Below, in pieces: positions 1 through 8,116 of a stretch of DNA of 33,406 bases. The translations under genes and the position numbers were made by a program. Numbering within the stretch: position 1 is the stretch's first letter; every line of letters starts with the position of its first letter. Under the pieces are notes generated by a model. That model was not told the DNA's origin and did not search any database. It was given only the letters and a program-made list of their open reading frames with translations. Source of the DNA: an uncultured Acidobacteriota bacterium (lineage in GTDB: Bacteria > Acidobacteriota > Blastocatellia > RBC074); contig CALBSU010000520.1 in assembly GCA_937967285.1 (NCBI GenBank), positions 1 to 33,406 of the forward strand, written 5' to 3'.

Positions 1-338
1 AAAAAGACAACCTTCTTTATCCGATTGCCATTCAAACGGCGAGATCGACACAGCTTGAAGGTCATATCCCCCGTAGACCCCCCTTGGCCGGCCGAAATCT
101 GTGTGCGCTATGTCTCAAAGACATCTCTTTCCCTGCTTGATGATGCAGCTCAGCCCCTGTGAGAGGAAAGATGAGATCGCCATACCCTCTACGCAAAAGA
201 AAGCAAATTCACAACTTGATAGTGCCCTGTCAATCACCTGATCTAAAGAAATCGGGTATAGATCGCGAAATCTGACCGTGAGAGGGTTCCTCCCCCAACT
301 CAGATTCCCGTCGATCGATATGGATACGGGAGTGTGTA
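1..338. other. Non-coding upstream region
   Basis: No coding region could be supported here on either strand, and the base composition is visibly more AT-rich than the genes that follow. The stretch ends at the first gene of the locus, so it probably carries the promoter and 5' leader. I looked for sigma-70 and sigma-54 style promoters and found only weak partial matches, for example TTGATA at 216-221 and TATAGA at 257-262, which are not correctly spaced as a pair. GGCCGGCC at 86-93 is a perfect 8-base palindrome of unknown meaning. The only structure I consider worth listing is the hairpin at 304-333. Confidence 0.6.
304..333 (+). promoter_or_regulatory. Hairpin masking the ribosome binding site of the first gene
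   Basis: Bases 304-311 (ATTCCCGT) can pair with 326-333 (ACGGGAGT), giving eight pairs with one G-T wobble and a 14-base loop. The right arm contains GGGAG at 328-332, which is the only good Shine-Dalgarno sequence for the ATG at 339. In the folded form the ribosome site would be hidden. This layout is typical of translational control such as an RNA thermometer, protein-bound leader or small-RNA target, but the stem is short and could be chance. Confidence 0.35.
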
Positions 339-635
339 ATGAATTCGATAGGTCACATGGTATTAAGGCTGTTGCTTGTCCTGCTGCTGTGCATTGGTAT
401 ATCTCAATTTGCCGCCGCCGGTGATGGTAACCTCACAAGCGCCAACTCGACGGTCGGCAACACATCGCTGAGTCAAAATCAGTCCCGGGAGAATCCGCTC
501 GGAACTGCTCTCAAAGTCGGCTCGGAAGAACCGTTGCAGATGATGGTTTCCGGGCTGATTCTGTTCGCCATTGCCACAACATTCAGGCGCTTCAGGTCGA
601 GAAACCGCGTCAGCGCAGAATTGAAGAATCGCTGA
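339..635 (+). CDS. Small secreted protein with PEP-CTERM-like sorting tail
   Basis: The 98-residue product has a signal peptide at about residues 1-27 (hydrophobic LLLVLLLCIG core, AAAG cleavage region), a short Asn/Ser/Thr-rich linker at 28-62, then Glu-Glu-Pro (63-65), a hydrophobic segment at about 67-82 and a basic end RRFRSRNR (83-90). Short motif, membrane segment and basic cluster is the layout of PEP-CTERM tails that exosortases process, although the motif reads EEP rather than PEP. PEP-CTERM proteins are known to be encoded beside EPS loci. No exosortase gene is visible in this window, so it would have to lie elsewhere. The mature part would be only about 35 residues, suggesting a tiny surface or matrix peptide. 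GGGAG at 328-332 supports the ATG start. It could instead be a simple two-segment membrane peptide. Confidence 0.6.
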   Translation: MNSIGHMVLRLLLVLLLCIGISQFAAAGDGNLTSANSTVGNTSLSQNQSRENPLGTALKVGSEEPLQMMVSGLILFAIATTFRRFRSRNRVSAELKNR

Positions 636-637
636 TT

Positions 638-670
638 CGCCGGGGATCAGGTCCAGGCCTGATCCCGGCG
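638..670 (+). terminator. Strong hairpin after the first gene (terminator or attenuator)
   Basis: Starting two bases after the stop codon, CGCCGGGGATCAGG (638-651) pairs with CCTGATCCCGGCG (658-670), with one bulged G and a six-base loop. No T-run follows directly, so it is not a textbook intrinsic terminator. It may reduce readthrough into the 739 gene, end a short transcript for the small protein, or protect the mRNA 3' end. Part of its sequence (GGGATCAGG) recurs at 27524-27532. Confidence 0.45.
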
Positions 671-738
671 GGAGCGATGTGGGCACACGTGTGTCCGTTT
701 GAACTATTGAAGATTTAATAATTTTTGACGGGTGGGTT

Positions 739-2310
739 ATGGAGATACGTCCAAAAGGGCTGATGGAATATCTGGAGATTCTGTGGCATCGGCGCCGGCT
801 GATCTTTTTGGTGTCTGTCGTAATGTTGATCGCAACATTTGTGATCATCCGCAGGATTCCGTTTCTCTATGAATCACGAGCGCTGATCGGTGTCACCAAT
901 CTCGAGCAGATCGGGGAGGGGATGCCGATACCTGCCGTCAAGTTCACCTCAGTGGTTCAGCATCTGAAAAGCCGCAGCAATCTGGGGCGGATGGTCAACG
1001 AGCTGAAGCCGTATCCGATGATAGCCAATCCCGAGTTTTCGCGGGGCATCCTGGGCAAAGAGATCAAGGTGGACGTCAAGAACAGGGACATCATTCCTGA
1101 CGGTCCGGAATCGGTTTCACTCGCTTTCCGGCATACCGACAGGGAGATGGCGAAGAAGGTGGTCGAGGATCTGGCGGCGGTCTTCGAGCAGGCGAATGCC
1201 GAGATCAGGCAGCATGCGCTGGACGAGATCAGGCGGATCAGCATCGAGGTCAGCGAAGTCGAATCGAGGTTGAGGCAGATCGGTTCGGAGCGCGATCTGG
1301 CGGCGCTCAGGAACCAGCTCGCCACCCGCCAGGCGACAGAGGCGATGGCGGCGCGAACGCAGAAGGTGGCGGTCGATTCAGCGATCGAGGCGCTGTCGGA
1401 TCAGCAGGTCCTGCTTGAAAACCAGATCCTGGAGACGAAGAAGCAGATCTCCGATCAGGAGCGGATCATCGCCGATGCGGCGACGCGCGGCAGCGCGGGA
1501 AATGCCGCCTTCGGAGCGCTGCTGGTCAGAAAGGCCGATCTCGACGCACAGCTCAAGGTCTATCAGACGCAGTACACCGAGAAGAATCCGAAGATCATCG
1601 CCGTCAGGGAGCAGATCTCCGAGATCAACCGGCAGATGGAGCGGATGGCATCGGGGGCCACTGAGAACGGTGTCGCGCTCAATGCTCCCGAGATGGTCGA
1701 AATGCGCCGGCTGCGTCAGGAATTGAGCCGGCTCGAGACGCAGAAGGAGGTCAACCGTCGCGATCTCGAGCGGAAGAACATCGCGGCGGGACGGCTCAAC
1801 GTCGAGGCGGATGGAGGACTTCCGCCGATGGCGCCGGACACGGTCGCGCTGGCCAACCGGGCTGAGTATGACAGGCTGGCGATCAGATTTTCGAGGCTCA
1901 TCGACCAGCAGGAACGGCTCAAGCGTACGGCGGGCGTGAGCGGTAACGAAGCGCCGCTCTTCAGAATCATCGATCCGGCGAGCCTGCCCCTGATGCCGGT
2001 CGCTCCGAACCTGCTCATGCTGGTCGGCCTGGCGCTGGGCCTCGCGCTGGGAATCGCCCTGCTGGCCGTCATCATCGTCGAATTGCCCAAGCTTTTCATT
2101 CTCAACGACGAACGAGACATAGATTTCTACCTGGGAGCCCCCGTCCTGGCCATGATCCCCGAAACCAGGTCTCAAATCGAACAGGCTCGAACCCGGCGCA
2201 TCAGGCTGGTTCGCGGTGTGTTCGTTCTTCTGCTGATGATTGTATCGATCCCGGCTGTCGTCTTTATTCTCGACAGCACGAAGATATTCCAGATATTGGG
2301 TAGTCGCTAA
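739..2310 (+). CDS. Wzz-type polysaccharide chain-length determinant
   Basis: This 523-residue inner-membrane protein has an N-terminal membrane segment at about residues 18-38, a long charged periplasmic part with heptad-like coiled-coil stretches (about 150-350), and two hydrophobic segments near the C terminus (about 420-450 and 490-515). That is the layout of Wzz/polysaccharide co-polymerase proteins, which set the length of Wzy-made chains and contact a BY-kinase and the outer-membrane exporter. The size and absence of a fused kinase domain fit the chain-length proteins of PEP-CTERM-associated EPS loci. The kinase-like partner is the next gene, 35 bases downstream, and the export gene follows at 4626. 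A G-rich sequence (GGGTGGG) precedes the ATG. The family is clear; the exact subfamily is from memory. Confidence 0.85.
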   Translation: MEIRPKGLMEYLEILWHRRRLIFLVSVVMLIATFVIIRRIPFLYESRALIGVTNLEQIGEGMPIPAVKFTSVVQHLKSRSNLGRMVNELKPYPMIANPEFSRGILGKEIKVDVKNRDIIPDGPESVSLAFRHTDREMAKKVVEDLAAVFEQANAEIRQHALDEIRRISIEVSEVESRLRQIGSERDLAALRNQLATRQATEAMAARTQKVAVDSAIEALSDQQVLLENQILETKKQISDQERIIADAATRGSAGNAAFGALLVRKADLDAQLKVYQTQYTEKNPKIIAVREQISEINRQMERMASGATENGVALNAPEMVEMRRLRQELSRLETQKEVNRRDLERKNIAAGRLNVEADGGLPPMAPDTVALANRAEYDRLAIRFSRLIDQQERLKRTAGVSGNEAPLFRIIDPASLPLMPVAPNLLMLVGLALGLALGIALLAVIIVELPKLFILNDERDIDFYLGAPVLAMIPETRSQIEQARTRRIRLVRGVFVLLLMIVSIPAVVFILDSTKIFQILGSR

Positions 2311-2345
2311 AATACCTGACTCGCCCCGGGTTTAAGGAGACGACG

Positions 2346-3170
2346 ATGGCACAGAAATCGGAAATGTTGAAGATCATTCATGATCAGGATCATGCGGAGG
2401 GCCGGGAGTCCGAGGAGAAGGAAGTCGGTCTGATCAAGCAGGATGCAGGGTATCCGGAGTCGCAGGGATTTCCCGGAATGCGCAAGCTGATGCGACCGGT
2501 TCAGGAGACCGAGGTGGCTCTCACACGCGTCGACCAGCATCTGGTTTCGATCAGCGAGATAGATCCCGAGGCGACTGCTCAGTTCACTCGACTTGCGGCG
2601 GCCCTGATCGTGGCTTCGATCAAGAATCCTCCGCTCAAGCGGCTGCTCATCACTTCGGCGCATCATTCCGAAGGTCGGACCTGCGTCATGCTCAATCTGG
2701 CCGTTGCGCTTTCGAAGGCCGGCAAGCGCGTACTGGTAGTCGATACGGATTTCATGAGACCATCGGTCGGTCGGCTGCTCGGCATGGACTGCGAGATCGG
2801 GCTGCTCGAGGCGCTGACTGACAAGATGGCGCCGGAAGCGGCCATCATGCGCATAATGCCGATCGGATTCGACATCATTCCGACGCGGGGGCGATTCGTC
2901 AACTCCACGGAGATTCTTGCTTCGGCGGACTTCACCAGATTCATTTCCGAGATCGACCAGTACTATGATTTCATACTCTTCGACTCGGCGCCGCTGCTGA
3001 CCAGTTCCGATGCCAGCCTGCTGGTGCTCAACACTCATTCAACGATCATGGTGGTCAGACCCGGTGTGACGACCTCCGATCAGATGGCCAAAGCAATCGC
3101 CCAGCTGAGCGAGGACAGTCTCTTCGGGGTCGTTATGAACAGGGTTCCCGGGGGATCCTCGGGCGGATGA
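2346..3170 (+). CDS. BY-kinase-like ATPase (CpsD/CapB type) with altered Walker A
   Basis: This 274-residue protein resembles bacterial tyrosine kinases that control EPS assembly with Wzz proteins. A charged N-terminal region (1-90) precedes the P-loop domain. Walker A' (VLVVDTDFMRPS) and Walker B (FILFDSAPLL) are present. The Walker A motif, however, reads SEGRT, so the usual nucleotide-binding lysine is Arg111. The C terminus ends in GGSSGG with no tyrosine cluster, the normal autophosphorylation site. It may therefore bind ATP weakly or act as a regulatory rather than a kinase partner. It follows the Wzz gene with a good AAGGAG site (2334-2339) before ATG 2346. A MinD/ParA-like ATPase role is the main alternative. 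Confidence 0.8.
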   Translation: MAQKSEMLKIIHDQDHAEGRESEEKEVGLIKQDAGYPESQGFPGMRKLMRPVQETEVALTRVDQHLVSISEIDPEATAQFTRLAAALIVASIKNPPLKRLLITSAHHSEGRTCVMLNLAVALSKAGKRVLVVDTDFMRPSVGRLLGMDCEIGLLEALTDKMAPEAAIMRIMPIGFDIIPTRGRFVNSTEILASADFTRFISEIDQYYDFILFDSAPLLTSSDASLLVLNTHSTIMVVRPGVTTSDQMAKAIAQLSEDSLFGVVMNRVPGGSSGG

Positions 3171-3219
3171 TTTTTTGCCTGCCCTGATCGATGGTGCGAC
3201 GGTCGGGGTTTACTGAGCA

Positions 3220-4596
3220 ATGGAATATCGAAATCGAAAATTCGCGCTGGTATTTATCGAGACGTTACTGGTCTATTTGAGCTGCGTTGCCGGTCTCTAC
3301 CTGAGGTTCTTTGAAGACACGAGCGGGATCCTGAGTGGAGACATGGGATGGGCGAGGCTGCTCTTCACGACCTTCGTTGTCGTGGCGACCTTCTATCTCT
3401 TCGATCTTTATGATTTCCAGCATATCCGCCAGCGGAGCGTGATGGTGACGCGGGTCATCCAGGCGCTCAGTCTGTCGACGGTGATCCTGGCGATCACCTA
3501 TTACGCATTGCCCGATCTGAGGCTCGGCCGCGGAGTGATGACTCTGACGCTGCTGCTGATCCTGGTCGTTATCCTGACCGAGCGACTGCTCGCGGGATGG
3601 CTTCTCTGGCATCCGCGACTCGCCCAGCGGGTGCTGATTCTGGGAACCGGCAAGGATGCGGTTGCCGTCGCGCGCGAGGCGCTCGACAGGCGGGAGGACG
3701 GGTATGAGGTGATCGGGTTTCTGGGGGACGACAGGGATCAGATCGGTGTGAGTCTGGTCAATCCCTCGATCATCGGGGTGATGGATGAGATCGAGCAGGT
3801 CGTCTCGGATTTCAAGCCCGACCGGATCGTCGTCGCGCTTCCCGACAGGCGGGGAAAACTGCCGATGCATCTGTTGCTCAAATTCAAGGTCCGCGACGAG
3901 ATAGTGATCGAGGAATCGGACCGTTTTTACGAGAGGCTGACCGGAAAGATCAGCGCCATGTCGCTCCATCCGGGTCAGATAGTCTTCGCCGACACGGTCA
4001 GATGGAGATCCTTTTACCGCCGCTTCAGGCGCCTGGTCGACATCATTCTCTCGATCGTGGGTCTGATCTTCTCGGCGCCGCTGGCGCTGGCGACTGCCGT
4101 CGCGATCAGGCTGGATTCGAAGGGGCCGATCTTTTACTCGCAGGATCGAGTCGGGCAGCATGGTGAGATCTTCAGGATCATCAAGTTCCGATCGATGCGA
4201 GTGGATGCGGAGGCCAACGGCGCGGTCTGGGCGTCAGAGGGCGACCCGCGCGTGACGCGCGTCGGCGGCATCATCAGAAAACTGAGGATCGACGAGATCC
4301 CGCAGTTCATCAATATCCTGATCGGCGATATGTCGCTCATCGGCCCGCGCCCGGAACGGCCGGAGTTCGTGACGCAGCTCGAACGGGAGATCCCGTTCTA
4401 CTCGGAGCGGCATCTGGTCAAGCCCGGACTGACCGGCTGGGCGCAGGTCCGCTATCCCTACGGGGCATCGTTCGACGATGCCCGTGAAAAGCACCAGTAC
4501 GACATGTATTACATCAAGAACCAGTCGCCGCTGCTCGATGTTCTGATACTGCTCGAGACGGCTCGGGTGGTCATCTTCGGACGACTGGGACGATGA
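3220..4596 (+). CDS. Undecaprenyl-phosphate sugar phosphotransferase (initiating enzyme)
   Basis: This 458-residue membrane protein should attach the first sugar-1-phosphate to undecaprenyl phosphate, starting each repeat unit. It has several N-terminal membrane segments (about residues 8-125), a Rossmann-like middle domain beginning at VLILGTGKDA, another membrane segment near 275-295, and the C-terminal bacterial sugar transferase domain. Within that domain I see IKFRSMRVDA, the KLRIDEIPQ stretch, SLIGPRPERPEF and KPGLTGWAQV, all hallmark motifs of the WcaJ/PssY/EpsB family. The length fits full-size polyisoprenyl-phosphate hexose-1-phosphate transferases. The sugar donor cannot be read from the sequence. 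It lies directly between the kinase-like gene and the export gene, as is common in PEP-CTERM-type EPS loci. Confidence 0.92.
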   Translation: MEYRNRKFALVFIETLLVYLSCVAGLYLRFFEDTSGILSGDMGWARLLFTTFVVVATFYLFDLYDFQHIRQRSVMVTRVIQALSLSTVILAITYYALPDLRLGRGVMTLTLLLILVVILTERLLAGWLLWHPRLAQRVLILGTGKDAVAVAREALDRREDGYEVIGFLGDDRDQIGVSLVNPSIIGVMDEIEQVVSDFKPDRIVVALPDRRGKLPMHLLLKFKVRDEIVIEESDRFYERLTGKISAMSLHPGQIVFADTVRWRSFYRRFRRLVDIILSIVGLIFSAPLALATAVAIRLDSKGPIFYSQDRVGQHGEIFRIIKFRSMRVDAEANGAVWASEGDPRVTRVGGIIRKLRIDEIPQFINILIGDMSLIGPRPERPEFVTQLEREIPFYSERHLVKPGLTGWAQVRYPYGASFDDAREKHQYDMYYIKNQSPLLDVLILLETARVVIFGRLGR

Positions 4597-4625
4597 ACGG
4601 GGCTTCTGCTCCGGGAGGTAGTGAG

Positions 4626-5378
4626 ATGTTCAGAAATATGCGGAAGAGAGGAGTTCGCGGCAGTTTGACGCTGCTCGCGCTGGTCTGCCTGATCGGCGTC
4701 AATGTCGCCCGCGCGCAGAATCCGGCCGAGAGCCGCGCCGCCGGGGCTACGCCTGACCACGAGGAGTCGATAATTACCGGAATCTTCAGGCAGTTTTACA
4801 CGACATACCGGATCGGGCCGGCCGACGAGATCGCCATCAGAATCAAGGGACAGCCCGATTATTCGATCGACAAGATCAAGGTATCGCCCGTCGGAAGCGT
4901 CTACCACCCGCTGCTGGGCGAAGTCTCCGTCGCCGGCCTGACCATCGATCAGGTGCGCAAAGAGATGACCAGGGAACTGAGCGAGTACCTGATCGATCCC
5001 GAAGTGAGCATCGAACTGATCGAAGCGCAGAGCGCCAAGGTCGGCGTGCTCGGCGAAGTGGCGCAGCCCGGTATCGTCGTCCTGACGCGCCCGATGACGG
5101 TGCTCGATGTGATCACCGAGCGGGGCGGCATCAGTCCTCTGGGCGACATGTCGGACATTACAGTGCTCAGGCAGGATCTCGTCGGAAAGCGTTCGGCCAT
5201 CAAGGTCAACCTGAAAAAGATACTCGCCGGCAAGGCCAAACCAGAGGAGAACATAGCCGTTCGGGCAGGAGACACAATCATCGTCGACGGCAATATGAAG
5301 AGGCGTCTCCAGACAATAACTTCGGTCGTCGGATTCGCTAATCTGCTGACTTTTCTTGCCCTTGGCGGCAGGTTCTAA
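4626..5378 (+). CDS. Wza-type polysaccharide export protein
   Basis: The 250-residue product has a signal peptide (about residues 1-31, likely cut after ARA), a polysaccharide-export domain starting at YRIGPADEI, and a SLBB-type segment around VGVLGEVAQPGI and MTVLDVITERGG. It ends in a hydrophobic helix (about 230-250), similar to the C-terminal helix by which Wza spans the outer membrane. It should form the outer-membrane exit pore and implies a Gram-negative envelope. I chose ATG 4626 over the in-frame ATG at 4593 because GGGAGG at 4613-4618 is correctly spaced and the signal peptide then begins cleanly. No good lipobox cysteine is visible, so it is probably not a lipoprotein, unlike classical Wza. 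It is short, as in the PEP-CTERM-associated export subfamily. Confidence 0.88.
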   Translation: MFRNMRKRGVRGSLTLLALVCLIGVNVARAQNPAESRAAGATPDHEESIITGIFRQFYTTYRIGPADEIAIRIKGQPDYSIDKIKVSPVGSVYHPLLGEVSVAGLTIDQVRKEMTRELSEYLIDPEVSIELIEAQSAKVGVLGEVAQPGIVVLTRPMTVLDVITERGGISPLGDMSDITVLRQDLVGKRSAIKVNLKKILAGKAKPEENIAVRAGDTIIVDGNMKRRLQTITSVVGFANLLTFLALGGRF

Positions 5379-5395
5379 GCTGATTGAGAGGTAAT

Positions 5396-5851
5396 ATGGC
5401 ACAAACTTTTCGCATGCACCCTACGCCACTTGCAATGTTCGTGCGGCAGAGACTGGCAGAAATGGAGATATCGCAGTCCGATTTCTGCCGGAGGAGCACT
5501 TTTGATCAGGGCCTGCTGTCCAAGATACAGAATTCGCTGATCACGAGCCTGAGCATCGAGAGCGTTCTCAAACTGGCGGTCGGGCTTGATGTTCCGCCAA
5601 GGAAGCTGTTCGAACTGATCGACAGAATGGATCTGCACGAGCTGGTGCTCAAGACCTACCTCGGGGAATGCGTCAATGTCTTTCAGGAGAGGATCGACGC
5701 GGAGTCGCCGAACTGGGTCGAGGAGGCGCAGAAGCTGGCTTCGGAATCTGCCAGAACGCCGAATGCTCCCGGGGTCAGAACGCGACGCAGGCGGTGGGTC
5801 GGCGAGGAATACGACGGGAATTATACGAAGGAGGCCGGTTCCTCACGCTGA
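5396..5851 (+). CDS. XRE-like helix-turn-helix regulator
   Basis: This 151-residue soluble protein has an N-terminal Cro/C1-type helix-turn-helix (about residues 12-66), with the pattern RLAEMEISQSDFCRRS, LLSKI and LKLAVGLDVPPRKLFELI. The remaining part (about 67-151) is acidic then Arg-rich (TRRRRWVG) and matches nothing I recognise. It sits inside the operon, between export and deacetylase genes, so it could be a local regulator of the EPS genes. The upstream in-frame TTG at 5384 is unlikely; AGAGG at 5387-5391 places ATG 5396 as the start. No operator sites could be identified. HTH assignment is good; the target is unknown. Confidence 0.75.
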   Translation: MAQTFRMHPTPLAMFVRQRLAEMEISQSDFCRRSTFDQGLLSKIQNSLITSLSIESVLKLAVGLDVPPRKLFELIDRMDLHELVLKTYLGECVNVFQERIDAESPNWVEEAQKLASESARTPNAPGVRTRRRRWVGEEYDGNYTKEAGSSR

Positions 5852-5863
5852 TCCGGAACAGTC

Positions 5864-6901
5864 ATGAAGCGGGAACTGCTGAAACTGATGGATGCGACAG
5901 GGGTCTTCGAGATCGCTCGACGGATCAACGATCGTCGTCCATTGATTCTGACATATCACAGGTTCTCCGATGACGGCCGGGAAGATGCTTTGCCGGTCGA
6001 GACGTTCCGCGCGCAACTCGAATATCTGACGCGGCGTTACCGGCTTGTCGGCCTGTCTGAGATCGCGCGCCAGCTTCAGGCCGGCCGGACGCCGGAACCG
6101 GGTCTGGCGGCGATTACGATCGATGACGGATACAGCGATGCCTTTGATCTGGCTTTTCCGCTGCTGAAGGAGTTCGACGTTCCCGCCACGCTCTTCGTGG
6201 CGACGGATTTCGTGGACGGCAGGGGCTGGCTCTGGACGGATCTGACGCGCTATCTGTTTCTGGCGAGCCGGGTCGAGACTTTCGCGGCCGGGATCGACGG
6301 CCGTTTTATGCGGATCGAATTGAGTGACCGTCAGTCGCGGCTCCGCGCGGCATCGCTGCTCAATGAATTGCTCAAGAAGATGGCTGAAACCGGCAGGCGC
6401 GAAACCCTTGACCGGATAGCGGCTGCGCTCGAAACGCCGATCCCGCCGGTTCCGGCGCCGGAGTACTCCGCTGTCGACTGGCAGGAGGTTCGTCGCATGG
6501 AGGCCGCCGGTATCGAGATCGGCTCGCATACCGTGACGCATCCTATTCTGACGCGGATCGACGAGCGGCAACTGGTCGATGAACTGGTCCGGTCGCGGCG
6601 GCGAATCGAGGATGAACTCGGACACCCGATCGGACTCTTCTGCTATCCGAACGGCGATTACGACCGGCAGGTTCGCGACCAGGTCGAGCTGGCGGGCTAC
6701 ACGGCAGCCGTGACCTGCGATATGGGACTCAACCCTGAAGGACAGGATCTGCTGGCCCTGAAACGGATCCACACCCTGCCGGACCGTGAGGGGTTCGCTC
6801 AGGATGTCAGCGGTTTCGCTGACTTCAAACGCGCCGTCCGCGGCATGCGACCGAAACGTGTTTCGGAAAATCTGATCTTAGGAAAACATACGGAGGCCTG
6901 A
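5864..6901 (+). CDS. NodB-type polysaccharide deacetylase
   Basis: This 345-residue protein carries the carbohydrate esterase 4 (NodB) fold. The first motif is TIDDGY with Asp87-Asp88, the metal-binding motif is H222-TVT-H226 followed by Pro, and LILTYHRF (28-35) is the characteristic N-terminal strand. It should remove N-acetyl groups from a sugar of the EPS or its precursor. There is no signal peptide or membrane segment, so it may act in the cytoplasm or leave by an unseen route. A 90-residue insert between the motifs (about 120-215) is longer than in minimal NodB domains. PEP-CTERM-type EPS loci commonly include such a deacetylase. It starts 12 bases after the HTH gene and the next gene begins three bases after its stop. 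Confidence 0.87.
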   Translation: MKRELLKLMDATGVFEIARRINDRRPLILTYHRFSDDGREDALPVETFRAQLEYLTRRYRLVGLSEIARQLQAGRTPEPGLAAITIDDGYSDAFDLAFPLLKEFDVPATLFVATDFVDGRGWLWTDLTRYLFLASRVETFAAGIDGRFMRIELSDRQSRLRAASLLNELLKKMAETGRRETLDRIAAALETPIPPVPAPEYSAVDWQEVRRMEAAGIEIGSHTVTHPILTRIDERQLVDELVRSRRRIEDELGHPIGLFCYPNGDYDRQVRDQVELAGYTAAVTCDMGLNPEGQDLLALKRIHTLPDREGFAQDVSGFADFKRAVRGMRPKRVSENLILGKHTEA

Positions 6902-6904
6902 GTT

Positions 6905-8098
6905 ATGGAATCCACCGGTTCCGTAAATGACCAGTTGATAGCCCTGATCGCGCTGATTATTTCGCTGGCGGCGATCTTCTATATCTATCTCGGTTATCCG
7001 ATACTGATCTCCGTGCTCCGGTTTCTCTTTCCGAGGCCGGTACGGAAGGAAGAGATTCTTCCCCGTGTCTCGTTGATCATTGCGGCCCATAACGAGGAGA
7101 ATGATATCGCCGACAAGATCCGGAATTCGCTCAGTCTGGATTATCCGGCCGATCGGTTCGAGATCATCGTGGCATCCGACAGTTCGACCGACGCGACGGA
7201 TCAGATCGTGCGGAGCTTCGAGTCGCAGGGCGTCATCCTCTGCCGGCAGGAGGCTCGGCGTGGCAAAACCCGCGCCCAGTACAATGCCGCTCTCGCCTCG
7301 AAGGGAGAGATCCTGGTCTTCTCTGACGCGACCACTCTTTATGCGCGTGACGCGTTGAGGAAGATAGTCCGCAGTTTCGCGGATCCGGAGGTCGGATGTG
7401 TGGCAGGGCAACTGGTCTATGTCAGGGAGAAGACCTCGTCGATCGACACAGGCTGCCGTTCTTACTGGAATTATGAGAAGGTGATCAAGGAACATGAGAG
7501 CCGGCTCGGGTCGCTGATCGGAGTCAGCGGCTGCTGTTATGCCGTTCGCAGAAGCTGTCAGGCGAAGCTGCCGCCGGAGATGATAGACGACTTCGTGATC
7601 GCGACCGAGATTCACAAGCTCGGTCTGCGCACCGTCTACGAGCCGGAGGCTCTCACCCTGGAGGAGACGAACTCCGCGGTCCGGGATGAATTCCGGATGC
7701 GTGTCAGGATCATCGAACAGACTCTGAGGGCGCTGGTGCATTACCGCAACGTGTTCAACAAGGGCGATCTCTTCGCCTTCCAGATGATCAGTCACAAGAT
7801 GCTGCGTTATTCGGTCCCGCTCTGGCTTCTGATCGCGCTGGCCGCGAACAGCTATCTTGCAATCGATGGCGGTTTTTTCCTCTACACTCTGATCATCCAG
7901 TTGATGGGATACAGCGCGGCGATTCTGGGATGGCTGGCTGACAGGCTCGGGATATCGGTCGGGCTGTTGTCGATCCCCTACTATTTCATGCTCGTCAACG
8001 TGGCGACCGTCGTTGCGATCTTCAAGTTCGTGATCGGAGATTCGCATGTCGTGTGGGAGCCTAATCGCAAGCCGAAGACGGTTCTGACGCAGCGATAG
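6905..8098 (+). CDS. Membrane glycosyltransferase, family GT2
   Basis: The 397-residue product has an N-terminal membrane helix (about 9-34), a GT2 catalytic domain beginning VSLIIAAHNEE, and two or three C-terminal membrane helices (about 300-385). Catalytic features are the donor-binding stretch IVASDSSTDAT, the metal-binding FSDAT region, and the acceptor-side EETN motif. The cellulose-synthase-type QxxRW is replaced by RMRVRI, so it is not a typical processive synthase. It should add one sugar on the cytoplasmic face of the membrane. The next gene follows within 20 bases. The sugar specificity cannot be judged. Confidence 0.88.
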   Translation: MESTGSVNDQLIALIALIISLAAIFYIYLGYPILISVLRFLFPRPVRKEEILPRVSLIIAAHNEENDIADKIRNSLSLDYPADRFEIIVASDSSTDATDQIVRSFESQGVILCRQEARRGKTRAQYNAALASKGEILVFSDATTLYARDALRKIVRSFADPEVGCVAGQLVYVREKTSSIDTGCRSYWNYEKVIKEHESRLGSLIGVSGCCYAVRRSCQAKLPPEMIDDFVIATEIHKLGLRTVYEPEALTLEETNSAVRDEFRMRVRIIEQTLRALVHYRNVFNKGDLFAFQMISHKMLRYSVPLWLLIALAANSYLAIDGGFFLYTLIIQLMGYSAAILGWLADRLGISVGLLSIPYYFMLVNVATVVAIFKFVIGDSHVVWEPNRKPKTVLTQR

Positions 8099-8116
8099 GC
8101 TGATTTGAAAGGACAG

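Noticed and set aside
86..93. GGCCGGCC palindrome as a possible operator
   Set aside because: It is short, GC-rich and unique in the stretch examined, with no nearby promoter that I can support.
216..262. Possible sigma-70 promoter (TTGATA and TATAGA)
   Set aside because: The two elements are 35 bases apart, far beyond the normal 16-18, and no better-spaced pair was found.
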